A DNA stretch of 64,000 nt from Phycisphaerales bacterium (lineage in GTDB: Bacteria; Planctomycetota; Phycisphaerae; Phycisphaerales; UBA1924), in NCBI GenBank assembly GCA_020427635.1, contig JAGQOH010000009.1, positions 1 to 64,000 on the forward strand, written 5' to 3'. This document shows positions 37,868 to 46,863 of this stretch, piece after piece. Every line of letters starts with the position of its first letter. Positions within the stretch are counted from its first letter, which is position 1. Below the pieces are notes generated by a model, which worked only from the letters and a program-made list of their open reading frames with translations, did no database searches and was not told the DNA's origin. A program made the position numbers and the translations under genes.

Positions 37868-38302
37868 TTACTCGTCCGACTTGGACGAATCGGACCCATC
37901 TGGTGCGTTCCCCCCCTTGGGCTTGGGTAAGGGCTCACCGGTCAGGTCGAAGCCAGGCGGCGCCTCCAGGCTCTCTCCCCCAGGTCTGGGCCGTGTGGGA
38001 GCCGGCTGATCGCTGGAGCCAGGCGCCGCGTCCCCAGGGGCACGGACCGCCTGCACGATCCGCTGCTTCAGCCGATCAAACTCCTCCCAGGAAATCTCGC
38101 CCGTGTCGCGCATTCTGCGGATGTCATCGAGCAGCAACCCTGGCGGCTCCTGCTCGCCCAGCATTCGTCGGCGCAGGATTGCGATGATCACCCCGCCAAA
38201 CAACGCAAGAGTCATCAGGATCGCAATCCAAAACAGCACCGCGCTCGTAGAGCCGGCGGCGATCAACAGGACGTGCGCTGGCGTGAGCCCGAAGAAGGTC
38301 AC
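37868..38302 (-). CDS. small membrane protein with SHOCT-like segment
   Basis: The product is 144 residues from a GTG start one base after the trigger factor stop. An N-terminal transmembrane helix (about residues 14-41, rich in L, I, A, V) is followed by a basic RRR, then a MRDTGEISWEEFDRLKQRI segment like the SHOCT oligomerisation motif ('lkeLkelG.IteeEfe..K'), and a proline-, serine- and aspartate-rich disordered tail. Function is unknown. Its position, coupled to tig and upstream of clpX, is where clpP usually sits, which suggests a role near the protein quality-control machinery, but that is inference from neighbours only. Confidence 0.65.
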   Translation of the reverse strand: MTFFGLTPAHVLLIAAGSTSAVLFWIAILMTLALFGGVIIAILRRRMLGEQEPPGLLLDDIRRMRDTGEISWEEFDRLKQRIVQAVRAPGDAAPGSSDQPAPTRPRPGGESLEAPPGFDLTGEPLPKPKGGNAPDGSDSSKSDE

Positions 38303-38303
38303 G

Positions 38304-39683
38304 TCACTTCTTGGCCGCACGGGCCTCCATCTTGGCCCGGAAGTCGTCAGCACTGACCTCGGTGGTCTTCGCCTTGGCGACGACCGCATCGAGCGTCTTG
38401 TGCTCGCGAATCTGCTGCATGACCATCTGGATGCGGTTCGTGCGGATCAGATCCGCTCGCAGCTTGTCGGGCCGCACCTGTTGCTGGTGCGCAATCTGCA
38501 TGATCTGGCCATTCACCTCGTCCTCAGTGACTTGCACCTTCATGTCTTCCGCAGCCTTGGCCAGAATGAAGAAGAGCTTCAGCTCCCGCTGCGCCAGCTC
38601 CTGCGACGATGAACGCGCATCGGCAATAGCATTCTCAATGGTCTGCGGGTCGTCGCCGCGATATTCCATTTCCATGCGCTGGCGCGCAAGGCGACGCTCG
38701 GCCTGGGACGCCGTCAATCGCTCAGGCAGCTCGAACTCGATCGAATCCAGCAGCGCTTCGGCGGCTTGTGAGCGCATCGCCGATGCCTGATCGATCTGCA
38801 TCCGGCGCTCGAGTTGCTCCTGCACGCTTTGGCGCAGCTGATCCGCATCGGCAAAGCCGTACTTCTCGACGAGCGACTCAAGCTTCGCGGGGATAATGCG
38901 CTGCACTTGCTCGACATCGAACGTGATTTCCAAGTCGGCGCCGCGCACCGCCTCGCGCTCATGGTGCTCGGGCCCCTTCGCCTTGACCTTGATCGTGTCG
39001 CCCGGCTTGGGCGAACCAACCTGCTTGGAGAAATCATCGACGACAACGCCCAGAATGCGCCCCTTGCCATCGTCCTTCGCCTCGGGGATCTGAATCACCG
39101 CGCCCTCAAGATCATGCACGGGCTCGCTCTCGCCCTTCACCGTCAGCTTGCCGTGGCCAATGCAATAGTCACCCGCCTCAGCAACGTCGTGCGGCTCCAA
39201 CTCGCCCTCATTGCGGCACGCACGATCAACTTGCTCATCAACCTGCTCCGAGGTCACTTCATAGAGCGGCTTCATCACCTCGATGTTCGCGAACGTCGGC
39301 AGGTCGAACTCCGGCGCGACATCCACCTCGACCTTGAACGTGACCGCCTTGCCGTCTTTGATCTCGTCGTCAGAGTCATTCGCGCGCTCGGGGTCGCCAA
39401 TGACGCGCAGGTTGTTGTCTTCGACGGCTTTGGAGTATGCCGAGCTGAGCAACTGGTTCCGCGCCTCGTGACGAATCGCGGCGCCGAACTTCTTTTCGAC
39501 GAGCTTGCGCGGCACGCGCCCGGGACGGAATCCGGGCAGGGTGGCTTCGGATGCGACAAGGTCGATCGAGTTGCCGATCTGCTCGTCGACCGCCGAGGCT
39601 GGAAGCTCAATGGTGATGCGCTTCCGGCACGGGCCAATGTCTTCGATCCTGATCTGCTCTTGGGTCGCTGTCGCTGCTGCCAT
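38304..39683 (-). CDS. tig: trigger factor (ribosome-associated chaperone)
   Basis: The product is 459 residues. The N-terminal ribosome-binding domain carries the signature GFRPGRVPRKLVEKKFG near residues 50-66. A PPIase-like middle domain (about 165-250) is divergent, and the C-terminal helical chaperone domain follows, rich in charged helices and ending KMEARAAKK. It binds nascent chains at the ribosome exit. The ATG at 39683 is at the right distance from the ribosome-binding signature. It is first in a tig/SHOCT-like/clpX gene order and is divergent from the tRNA-Leu and DUF3467 genes across 190 bases. Confidence 0.94.
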   Translation of the reverse strand: MAAATATQEQIRIEDIGPCRKRITIELPASAVDEQIGNSIDLVASEATLPGFRPGRVPRKLVEKKFGAAIRHEARNQLLSSAYSKAVEDNNLRVIGDPERANDSDDEIKDGKAVTFKVEVDVAPEFDLPTFANIEVMKPLYEVTSEQVDEQVDRACRNEGELEPHDVAEAGDYCIGHGKLTVKGESEPVHDLEGAVIQIPEAKDDGKGRILGVVVDDFSKQVGSPKPGDTIKVKAKGPEHHEREAVRGADLEITFDVEQVQRIIPAKLESLVEKYGFADADQLRQSVQEQLERRMQIDQASAMRSQAAEALLDSIEFELPERLTASQAERRLARQRMEMEYRGDDPQTIENAIADARSSSQELAQRELKLFFILAKAAEDMKVQVTEDEVNGQIMQIAHQQQVRPDKLRADLIRTNRIQMVMQQIREHKTLDAVVAKAKTTEVSADDFRAKMEARAAKK

Positions 39684-39873
39684 CGCGCTACTCTCTCGGG
39701 AACGGGGACGAATCGATGTGGTCGGGCCAGGTCGACCCGGAATGCCGGCGCTTCGACGCGCGGCGGGCCGAGCAGGATACCCAGCAATGGCCCGCCAGGC
39801 ACGTCGACGGGCACGGACGCGTGCGATCCAGTGATTCGGCTACACTCTTCGGCCCGAGGGCGGTTTCGCCCAT

Positions 39874-39957
39874 GCCGGAGTGGCGGAATTGGCAGACGCG
39901 GCGGATTCAAAATCCGCTGTCCGAAAGGATTTGAGGGTTCGAGTCCCTCCTCCGGCA
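39874..39957 (+). tRNA. tRNA-Leu (anticodon CAA)
   Basis: The acceptor stem GCCGGAG pairs with CTCCGGC. The anticodon arm (39901-39917) has a 5-bp stem and the loop TTCAAAA with CAA at 39908-39910. A long class II variable arm and a T arm with GGTTCGAGTCC follow. The discriminator base is A, and the CCA end is not encoded. Length and arms are typical of tRNA-Leu reading UUG codons. Confidence 0.95.
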
Positions 39958-40025
39958 CTTCTTTGCACTCAGCACCCCGTCGGGCAGCTCCGCGCCGCGA
40001 CGCACCGCACAGGAGAGAAAGCACA

Positions 40026-40358
40026 ATGGACGGCAATCAGAATCAGCAGCAAGTTCAGATCCGCATCGACGAATCTAAGATGCAGGCGGGCTACGCCAAC
40101 ACCATTCGCTCGGCCACGACACCGGACGAGATCGTGCTCGACTTCGGCATCAACCTGCCCGCACAAGGCCAGAACCAGACGCCGATGATGAACTTCCAGA
40201 TCGGGCAGCGCGTCGTCATGAACTGGCCCACCGCCAAACGCCTCTATGCGTCCCTGCAACAGGCACTCACCGCCTATGAGCAGGCCTATGGCACGATCGA
40301 GGTCAACCAAAAGCGCCCCGCACAGGGCGGTGACGGCGGACGACTCGGCGCGAACTGA
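40026..40358 (+). CDS. DUF3467 family protein
   Basis: The product is 110 residues. The core QIRIDESKMQAGYANTIR, then TPDEIVLDFGINLP and VVMNWPTAKRLYASLQQAL, match the small DUF3467 family, whose function is unknown. The C-terminal 15 residues are glycine- and charge-rich. A GGAG about 12 bases upstream supports the ATG at 40026. It lies 68 bases after tRNA-Leu on the same strand and is convergent with pheA, with only 12 bases between the stops. Confidence 0.85.
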   Translation: MDGNQNQQQVQIRIDESKMQAGYANTIRSATTPDEIVLDFGINLPAQGQNQTPMMNFQIGQRVVMNWPTAKRLYASLQQALTAYEQAYGTIEVNQKRPAQGGDGGRLGAN

Positions 40359-40370
40359 CCCCCATCGGTT

Positions 40371-41579
40371 CTACAGCACGCGCCGCGCCCGGGGATAGCT
40401 TCCAAGCACGTGCAAGTCGCTGCACAGCGCGCGCGATGTTTCAATCGCGTGCGCCACATGTGGATCGTCCCGATGCCCGATGGCGTCGATGAAGAAGGTG
40501 TAGCTCCAGTTGGTGCGCCCGCTGGGTCGTTTGTCGATGTGCGTCAGATTGATGTCCGCGTCCTTGAAGACCAGCAGGACGTCGACCAAGGCGCCCGGGC
40601 GGTCATTTGTCGTGAACATGATGCTCGTCTTGTCATCGCCCGAACGCTCCGCGGGTGTCTTGGCGACCACAAAGAATCGCGTGACGTTGTTCGGGTCGTC
40701 CTCGATGCGCGGGAACAGCACCGCGAGGTCATGCAGCTCGCCAGCCAGTTCCGAGCCAATCGCTGCCGCACCCGCATCCGGCTCGAGCAAGTTCTCCGCC
40801 CGTGCAATCTGCACGGCGCGGCTTGTGCTTGGCGCGGGCACCAACTCCGCCTTGGGATATTGGATCGCAAGCCATTTGCGGCACTGTGAAAACGCCTCGG
40901 GTTTGGAGTGAATCCGCTTGACCTTGCTGGGCTCGCAGTTTGCGAGCAGCGCCTGGTGCACCTCGAGCAAGACCTCGGCATACACATGCACGATCCCCGC
41001 TCGTGCACGGAACGCGTCCATCGTCTCGCGCACGCCGCCGTGTAACGAGTTCTCGATGGGCACCAAGCCATAGTCGACGTGCCCGCGCTGCACCTCTGTG
41101 AACACGCCGTCAATTTCGTGCAGGTCTTCGAAGGTCACCGAGCTGCCAAACTGCTTGCGCGACGCCACGTGGGAGAAGCTGCCTTGCGGCCCAAGGAAAC
41201 CGATGCGCAACGGTCGCTCGAGCGCGAAACTGCCTGACATGATCTCGCGGTAGATCGCCTCAACCGTGCGATCAAGAAGCGGTCCACCCTCGTTATGCCC
41301 CAGCGCTCGCTTCAGCACCGCTTGTTCACGGTGTGGGGCATAGATGGGCGTGCCGTCCGAGCGCTTCAGCCGACCCACATCGACAACAAGCTTGGCTCGC
41401 TCATTGAGCACTGCGATCAGTCGGTGATCGAGCTCGTCGATGCGCTGGCGCAGCTCATCGAGCGACATCTCGGGCAGCTCACCACCCTTCGTGCCCGGTC
41501 GATGATCGAACACCTGTTCGGTGGGTGGCTTGTGCTCGTGCTCGCCTTTGGATGGATGGTGTTCTGATTCGCCTGGCAC
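40371..41579 (-). CDS. pheA: bifunctional chorismate mutase/prephenate dehydratase (P-protein)
   Basis: The product is 402 residues. The first ~37 residues are polar and histidine-rich. A chorismate mutase helical domain follows (from MSLDELRQRIDELDHRLI, about 38-120), then a prephenate dehydratase domain (IGFLGPQGSFSHVA to TRFFVV, where the threonine of TRF is catalytic), and a C-terminal ACT domain (SIMFTTNDRPGALVDVL, then IDKRPSGRTNWSYTFFID) for feedback control by phenylalanine. It converts chorismate to phenylpyruvate. The GTG at 41579 is well supported by AAGGAG eight bases upstream. It is divergent from a membrane protein gene across 167 bases. Confidence 0.94.
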   Translation of the reverse strand: MPGESEHHPSKGEHEHKPPTEQVFDHRPGTKGGELPEMSLDELRQRIDELDHRLIAVLNERAKLVVDVGRLKRSDGTPIYAPHREQAVLKRALGHNEGGPLLDRTVEAIYREIMSGSFALERPLRIGFLGPQGSFSHVASRKQFGSSVTFEDLHEIDGVFTEVQRGHVDYGLVPIENSLHGGVRETMDAFRARAGIVHVYAEVLLEVHQALLANCEPSKVKRIHSKPEAFSQCRKWLAIQYPKAELVPAPSTSRAVQIARAENLLEPDAGAAAIGSELAGELHDLAVLFPRIEDDPNNVTRFFVVAKTPAERSGDDKTSIMFTTNDRPGALVDVLLVFKDADINLTHIDKRPSGRTNWSYTFFIDAIGHRDDPHVAHAIETSRALCSDLHVLGSYPRARRVL

Positions 41580-41746
41580 GCTCGACGCTCCTTCTGTCCT
41601 TGTCCCATCGCCAGATCACCCGGCGCGCCACAGGATTTCGCCCCACATCCTGCGCAATAACCTCCGATTGACGTAACGCGGACGCGCGGCTTCCGAATAG
41701 GCTAGGGGATGGCGCTGCGCCCGGGCGCCACCCATTGGGAATACAC

Positions 41747-42682
41747 ATGCCCCAAGACCTGTCCAATCTGACCAACAGCCTTGACAGTGGAGAACTGCTG
41801 GGCAAGGTGCATGCCGCGAGCCAGTCGCTTGTGGATGTCATCCGCGACATCCCATGGTCGACGCACTCGATTGTCGTTGGCGTGCTCATCGGTGGACTTG
41901 TTTTGGCCCTGTTCGGGCGCTGGTCGCTGCGTCTCGCACTGGCACTGCTTGGCCTGCTCCTGGGTGTGCAGGCCGGCCTCGCGATCCCGGCGGCACTCGG
42001 CGCGGACCTGTCGAGCCCCATCACCGCGGGCGTAGGCGGCTTCCTGGGCCTGCTCATGGGCCTGATCACCTATCGCTTCACCATTGCGGTCGCCGCTGCC
42101 GCCTTGGGGATGGCAGTAGCCACCACAGTCGCCGCAGCGTTTGTGCAATACGCACCGGAAGAACTGCCAAGCTCCATCGCGCGACAGGTCGCTCCAGGTG
42201 GGCCCGTGGGCGACTCGCTCGACACACTGAGCCAACTGAGCAGCGATGGTGCCATGCAGGACCTCGCTCGCTCGGCGCTACCCAGCGTCGATGAAGGACT
42301 GCAGCAAGCCGGGCTCCAGAACGGCGCCCAGCACGTGCGCGACTTCTTCAACCGCGTGCGCGACGTGCTCGGCCCAAGATGGAGTGCGCTGAACCTGCGC
42401 GAGAAGCTCATCGTCGTCATGGCCAGCCTGATGGGCCTGGTTGGTGGCTTTGCAGGTGGGCTCCTGCTGCACAAGAGTGTCGGGCTCCTAGTGACGGCGA
42501 TGAGCGGAACCGCGATGGTGCTGCCCGCCGGCGCGTGGTTGGCGACAGCCAGCGGCGCGGTGGGCGAAGGCACATTGCCAAGCGATCCCCTGGTGTGGGC
42601 AGGCATCTGGCTTGTGTTATCGGCCGTTGCGATTGCGATCCAGTGGCGCTCGAAGAAGCCGCAAGCCGATACCGAGGAGTGA
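41747..42682 (+). CDS. multipass membrane protein (DUF4203/TMEM198-like)
   Basis: The product is 311 residues: a soluble N-terminus of about 40 residues, four closely spaced hydrophobic helices (about 42-125), a soluble middle region of ~90 residues with helices, and three more helices to the end. Glycine-rich helices such as GVGGFLGLLMGLITYRF resemble the DUF4203/TMEM198 family. Function is unknown. The ATG at 41747 is preferred to a TTG four codons earlier. It is followed 54 bases later by a second membrane protein of similar design. Confidence 0.65.
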   Translation: MPQDLSNLTNSLDSGELLGKVHAASQSLVDVIRDIPWSTHSIVVGVLIGGLVLALFGRWSLRLALALLGLLLGVQAGLAIPAALGADLSSPITAGVGGFLGLLMGLITYRFTIAVAAAALGMAVATTVAAAFVQYAPEELPSSIARQVAPGGPVGDSLDTLSQLSSDGAMQDLARSALPSVDEGLQQAGLQNGAQHVRDFFNRVRDVLGPRWSALNLREKLIVVMASLMGLVGGFAGGLLLHKSVGLLVTAMSGTAMVLPAGAWLATASGAVGEGTLPSDPLVWAGIWLVLSAVAIAIQWRSKKPQADTEE

Positions 42683-42736
42683 CGGGCGTGTGCGCGCTGG
42701 TGGGCGTGGCGCGCCCCAAGCGAACAGGAACACGCC

Positions 42737-43582
42737 ATGATGCACCACACGCTTACCGCGCTCACCTCGCTGCTGCTTGCTCAGTGGGAAGACGGCTGGG
42801 TCGACAGCAACGGCGCCGCTTCGGTTGACCACGCCTCGTCGAGCACCGCGGCTCTGTCAGACACGGGCGCAGCGCCATCAGGCCTGCTTGCCGATGCCCT
42901 GCGCGAGCGCCTGGACTTCCTGTGCCATCCCGAAACACTCAAGGAGTTGCTGCTCAACATTCACATCGTTTGGGCCGGCATCTTCATTGCGCTTGGTCTT
43001 TTTAGCGTGATCCACGGTTGGCGCTGGCGCAAGGTGACGGTTGTTGCGCTCGCAGCCATCGCAGGCATGTGGGGCGCCTCGCAGGTCGCGGGGGGCGCGC
43101 AGGGGGCACAGATCATGGCCGCCGCGGTCGCGGTAATCACCGGTATCGTCGCCTGGCCGTTCATGCGATACGCCGCCGCGCTCTTTGGCGGACTCGCCGG
43201 CGCATTTGCGGGCGCAAACATCTGGACCGCGATTGGCCAAGCGCCCGAGCAACACTATGTCGGCGCGCTCATCGGCTTTGTCTTCGTCTGCATGCTGGCA
43301 CTCACGGCATTTCGCTCGGTCATCATTGCGCTCACAACCGTTGTCGGCGCCACGATGCTCGTCATGGGCTCACTTGCAGCGCTGCTGACCATCGACATGT
43401 GGCGCGACGGGCTGCTGGAAACCATCAACGACACCCCCCTGCTCGTGCCGATTCTCACCGGAGCCGTCATCGTTGTCGGCGCGGTCATGCAATACGGCGG
43501 CGGGCTCAAGGGCTTGAACACGATGGCGGATCGCGCACATGCACCGATCGGGAAAAAACCCGTGGAGGCCAAGGCGCACTAG
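42737..43582 (+). CDS. multipass membrane protein, similar in design to its upstream neighbour
   Basis: The product is 281 residues. The N-terminus could be a signal peptide (MMHHTLTALTSLLLA). A serine/alanine-rich soluble stretch and an amphipathic helix lead to six or seven hydrophobic helices from about residue 75, with glycine-rich pieces such as ALFGGLAGAFAGANIW. The C-terminal tail is basic and short. It is probably a DUF4203-like relative of the 41747 gene and likely co-transcribed with it. I assign no function. It is convergent with nuoN, 21 bases apart. Confidence 0.6.
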   Translation: MMHHTLTALTSLLLAQWEDGWVDSNGAASVDHASSSTAALSDTGAAPSGLLADALRERLDFLCHPETLKELLLNIHIVWAGIFIALGLFSVIHGWRWRKVTVVALAAIAGMWGASQVAGGAQGAQIMAAAVAVITGIVAWPFMRYAAALFGGLAGAFAGANIWTAIGQAPEQHYVGALIGFVFVCMLALTAFRSVIIALTTVVGATMLVMGSLAALLTIDMWRDGLLETINDTPLLVPILTGAVIVVGAVMQYGGGLKGLNTMADRAHAPIGKKPVEAKAH

Positions 43583-43603
43583 GCACACACCGCGCCGGGT
43601 GCG

Positions 43604-45244
43604 CTAGTGGTCGGTCACGGATCGCGCGTCCACATGCTCTGCTTGGGATGCGCTGGCCTGTGCTGCTTCAGAAGATGCGCCGTAGCTCGCAGCGTGATCG
43701 CTCAAAGTTGCCAATCGATCCGCAAAGGGCAGCAAAGCAAGTACGCCCACAGCGCTGATGAGCCCCGCCAGTTTGCGCGAGTTGAACGCCGTCACGACGA
43801 GCGACGCCTCGTGCTCGTCACGGTGTTCGAGCAATGGCGCGCCTGCCAGTCGCAGGTAATAGAACGCGGCAATCGCGGAGTTGAGCCCCATCACAACGAT
43901 GAGCGCCACTTCGCCAGCGCGAAGTCCCGCGGTGAACAGATAGAACTTGCCCAAGAAGCCGATCGCGAAGGGCAAGCCCAGCATCGTGACCGATGAGATC
44001 ACCATGATCCAGCCCAGGAGCGGGTGCGTCTTGCACAGGCCGCGCAGGTCATCGACGTCTTCCGCTTCGCCACCCGATTGCTTCTCGAGTGATGCGACAA
44101 CGGCGAACGCGCCGACATTCATGACGCCATAGCTCATGAGGTAGAACAGTACCGCCCCGAGCCCATTGCCCGGCGCGCCGGCCCCCCATGCGCCCGGGCC
44201 TGCAATGATGCCTACGAGCATGTAGCCCGAGTGTGCGATTGATGAATACGCCAGGATGCGTTTCACCGAACGCTGCATGAGCGCCAGCACATTGCCAAAC
44301 GTCATGGTCAGCGCCGCGACCACCCAAAGCAGCAGGCGCAGCTCGCTTGGCAAGCCATACCCGCCGCCAAGCCCCCAGCCAACCGCGCTCGTGAGCAGCA
44401 TGAGCCCCAGGAAGCCCGCGGTCTTGGGCACAAACGCCAGCATCGCGCTCACGCCCGCCGCCGCACCCTGGTAGACATCGGGCGTGTAGAAGTGCATGGG
44501 CACCGCAGCGATCTTGAAGCACAGGCCAACGATCGCCATGACAAAGCCCAGCGTGGCGATGGGCCCCAACGAACCCTGGGCGCCAATCACGCTTGCGATC
44601 GAATGATATCCAAAGAGCTGCGTGTATCCCGTCGCCCCATAGATGAAGGTGAAGCCCATGAGCAGCATGGCCGCCGAGAACGCGCCCAGGAAGAAGTACT
44701 TCACACCCGCTTCCTGCGAGCGGCTTCGCGCCGTCGAAATGCTGACCATGACATACGTCGGCAAACTTGTCAGTTCGAGCGCGAGGAACAGCCAGATCAG
44801 GTCGTCCGCAGATGCGCACAGCATCAGACCGGTCAAGCTGAACATAAAGAACGCGTAGAACTCAGCGCGGTTTGCACGCAGCACATCGAACGGTTTGCCC
44901 GCATCGGCTTCCGCTTCAACTTCGCGGTCAACCGTGCCGGTGAGCAGCAACAGCAGGATGAACCCGACCGCCGCAATCAGTACCTTGGCATAGGGCATCA
45001 CGTGTGGCAGCAGGCTGTCCGCCACACCTTGCGGACCCGTCGCTGCGGCAATCCCCGCAATGATCAATGCCAGACCCGCGGCGCCAACACTCGCGCGCCG
45101 AATCGTCGATGTCTTGCTCAGGCCCAACATGAGCACCACGCACGTGCCGACGAACATCACGATCTCAGGCACGATGATCGACAGCTTGGCGATCATGGGC
45201 GGCACATCAGGCCCGGCGGACATGGCGGCAAGGAGGCTCATCAT
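43604..45244 (-). CDS. nuoN: NADH-quinone oxidoreductase subunit N
   Basis: The product is 546 residues and one of the three antiporter-like subunits of the complex I membrane arm. It has about 14 predicted helices, with the conserved glutamate in FLALELTSLPTYVMVSI and the lysine in the GVKYFFLGAFSAAMLL segment. The C-terminal ~40 residues are hydrophilic and alanine/serine-rich. The ATG overlaps the nuoM stop by four bases. It is the last gene of nuoJKLMN and ends facing the 42737 membrane protein gene. Confidence 0.95.
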   Translation of the reverse strand: MMSLLAAMSAGPDVPPMIAKLSIIVPEIVMFVGTCVVLMLGLSKTSTIRRASVGAAGLALIIAGIAAATGPQGVADSLLPHVMPYAKVLIAAVGFILLLLLTGTVDREVEAEADAGKPFDVLRANRAEFYAFFMFSLTGLMLCASADDLIWLFLALELTSLPTYVMVSISTARSRSQEAGVKYFFLGAFSAAMLLMGFTFIYGATGYTQLFGYHSIASVIGAQGSLGPIATLGFVMAIVGLCFKIAAVPMHFYTPDVYQGAAAGVSAMLAFVPKTAGFLGLMLLTSAVGWGLGGGYGLPSELRLLLWVVAALTMTFGNVLALMQRSVKRILAYSSIAHSGYMLVGIIAGPGAWGAGAPGNGLGAVLFYLMSYGVMNVGAFAVVASLEKQSGGEAEDVDDLRGLCKTHPLLGWIMVISSVTMLGLPFAIGFLGKFYLFTAGLRAGEVALIVVMGLNSAIAAFYYLRLAGAPLLEHRDEHEASLVVTAFNSRKLAGLISAVGVLALLPFADRLATLSDHAASYGASSEAAQASASQAEHVDARSVTDH

Positions 45245-46863
45245 CGGGCTTCTCCTTGCGCAGGCAGCGCCACAAGGGCGAGCCCATGGTCGTCGTCTTC
45301 GCCATCGAAATCTTCGAAGTTGACCCCGTCATACGCCGCGAGCGTGTGCTGGATCGGCGCTTCAAACGCCTTCAGCACTGGCGTTGGATACACGCCCAGC
45401 ACGACGCAGCCAATCGCTAGCGGCACCAGCACGCCAATCTCGCGCCCGGTCAGGTCCTGCGGCAGATGCGCATGCCCATGTGCATCATCATGATGTCCGT
45501 GCCCCGCCGGCTCCTTGAGCGGACCAAACACGACCTTGCCAACCATGTACAGCAGATAGATCGCAGCGACGATCATCCCCGTGCCGGCGATCGCAGCGAA
45601 CCAGAAGCCGAGCGGCCCGCGCACACCACCCACGCCCTCCGCGCCGCTCTGGAACGTCCCAAGCAGGCACATGAACTCGCTCACGAATCCGTTGAGCCCG
45701 GGCAAGCCGACACTCGCCATCGTGAAGAAGCCCATGAAGAACGCCCAGATCGGCATCTTCTTGGCGAGCCCGCCCAGTTCGTCCATCGAGCGCGTGTGGT
45801 AACGCTCATACATCATGCCAATGCAAAAGAAGAGCGCACCGGTCGACAGGCCGTGGTTGATCATGTAGAGGAGCGATCCCTGCGCCCCGATCAGGTTGAT
45901 CGCGACCATGCCAAGCACGCAGAAGCCGAGGTGGCTCACCGATGAGTACGCTACGAGCTTCTTCACATCGCGCTGCACCCAGCAGATCAGCCCGGCGTAC
46001 ACGATACCCACAATGCTGAGCAGCGCAATCGCTTCCGCATATTCCGCAACAGCCGCAGGCACGAAGGGCAGCACGAAGCGGTACACCGCATAGGTACCGA
46101 GCTTGAGCAGCACGCCAGCCAGCACAACCGAACCCGCCGTAGGCGCTTCGGTGTGTGCCAAAGGCAACCATGTGTGCACCGGGAAGAGCGGGATCTTCAC
46201 CGCAAAACCGGCGAGCATCGCCAGCATCACCCAGCTTTGCTCTTTGAGCGACATCGACTGTGCGACCATCTGCAACGTCGCAATGTCCCACGACCACGCG
46301 CCCGTTTGCGCTGACGCCTTCCATGCCACATATACCAGGCCTGCAAGCGCCAGGATTGAGCCCGTGAACGTATACAGGAAGAACTTGATCGCGGCCTTCT
46401 TGCGATTCGTCGAGCCAAACAGCGAGATCAGGATGAACATCGGCACGAGCGTGAGCTCAAAGCACACATAGAAGAACAGCAAGTCCCGAGCCGCGAACAC
46501 GCCCACCATCGGCGCCATCAGCGCCATGAGCCACGCGTAATACGTCTTCTCATCGCTCGTGATCGCGCTGAAACTGCCCAGGACCATGAGCGGCTGCAGC
46601 AGTGCAGTTAGCAGAATGAGCGCCAGCGCCACTGCATCAACACCGAGCGAGAACTCGACGCCAAAGCTGGGCAAGAAGGGCACCGATCCGCCCAGTTGCA
46701 TCGCCCCACTGTTGCCCCAATCAAACTGGAACGCCGCAAGCCCCGCGATGAACAGGCTGATCAAGCTGCCCAGCATCGCCGTGCCGCGTGCCGCGCCGCG
46801 CGGGCCCGATGCGATCAACGCCGCGGTCAGCAAGGGAATCAGGATGAGCGCCCAGAGCATCAT
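45241..46863 (-). CDS. nuoM: NADH-quinone oxidoreductase subunit M
   Basis: The product is 540 residues. Antiporter-like signatures are YVCFELTLVPMFILISL (essential glutamate), the KFFLYTFTGSILAL segment (lysine), and FPVHTWLPLAHTEAPTAGSVVL. A histidine-rich cytoplasmic or loop segment (GHGHHDDAHGHAH) lies near residue 455. It overlaps nuoL and nuoN by four bases at each end, so the subunits are co-translated. It pumps protons as part of complex I. Confidence 0.96.
   Translation of the reverse strand: MMLWALILIPLLTAALIASGPRGAARGTAMLGSLISLFIAGLAAFQFDWGNSGAMQLGGSVPFLPSFGVEFSLGVDAVALALILLTALLQPLMVLGSFSAITSDEKTYYAWLMALMAPMVGVFAARDLLFFYVCFELTLVPMFILISLFGSTNRKKAAIKFFLYTFTGSILALAGLVYVAWKASAQTGAWSWDIATLQMVAQSMSLKEQSWVMLAMLAGFAVKIPLFPVHTWLPLAHTEAPTAGSVVLAGVLLKLGTYAVYRFVLPFVPAAVAEYAEAIALLSIVGIVYAGLICWVQRDVKKLVAYSSVSHLGFCVLGMVAINLIGAQGSLLYMINHGLSTGALFFCIGMMYERYHTRSMDELGGLAKKMPIWAFFMGFFTMASVGLPGLNGFVSEFMCLLGTFQSGAEGVGGVRGPLGFWFAAIAGTGMIVAAIYLLYMVGKVVFGPLKEPAGHGHHDDAHGHAHLPQDLTGREIGVLVPLAIGCVVLGVYPTPVLKAFEAPIQHTLAAYDGVNFEDFDGEDDDHGLALVALPAQGEAR

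Noticed and set aside
38814-40358. 514-residue plus-strand frame running through tig, tRNA-Leu and DUF3467
   Set aside because: Only the last 110 residues are a real protein; the rest is antisense to tig and crosses the tRNA.
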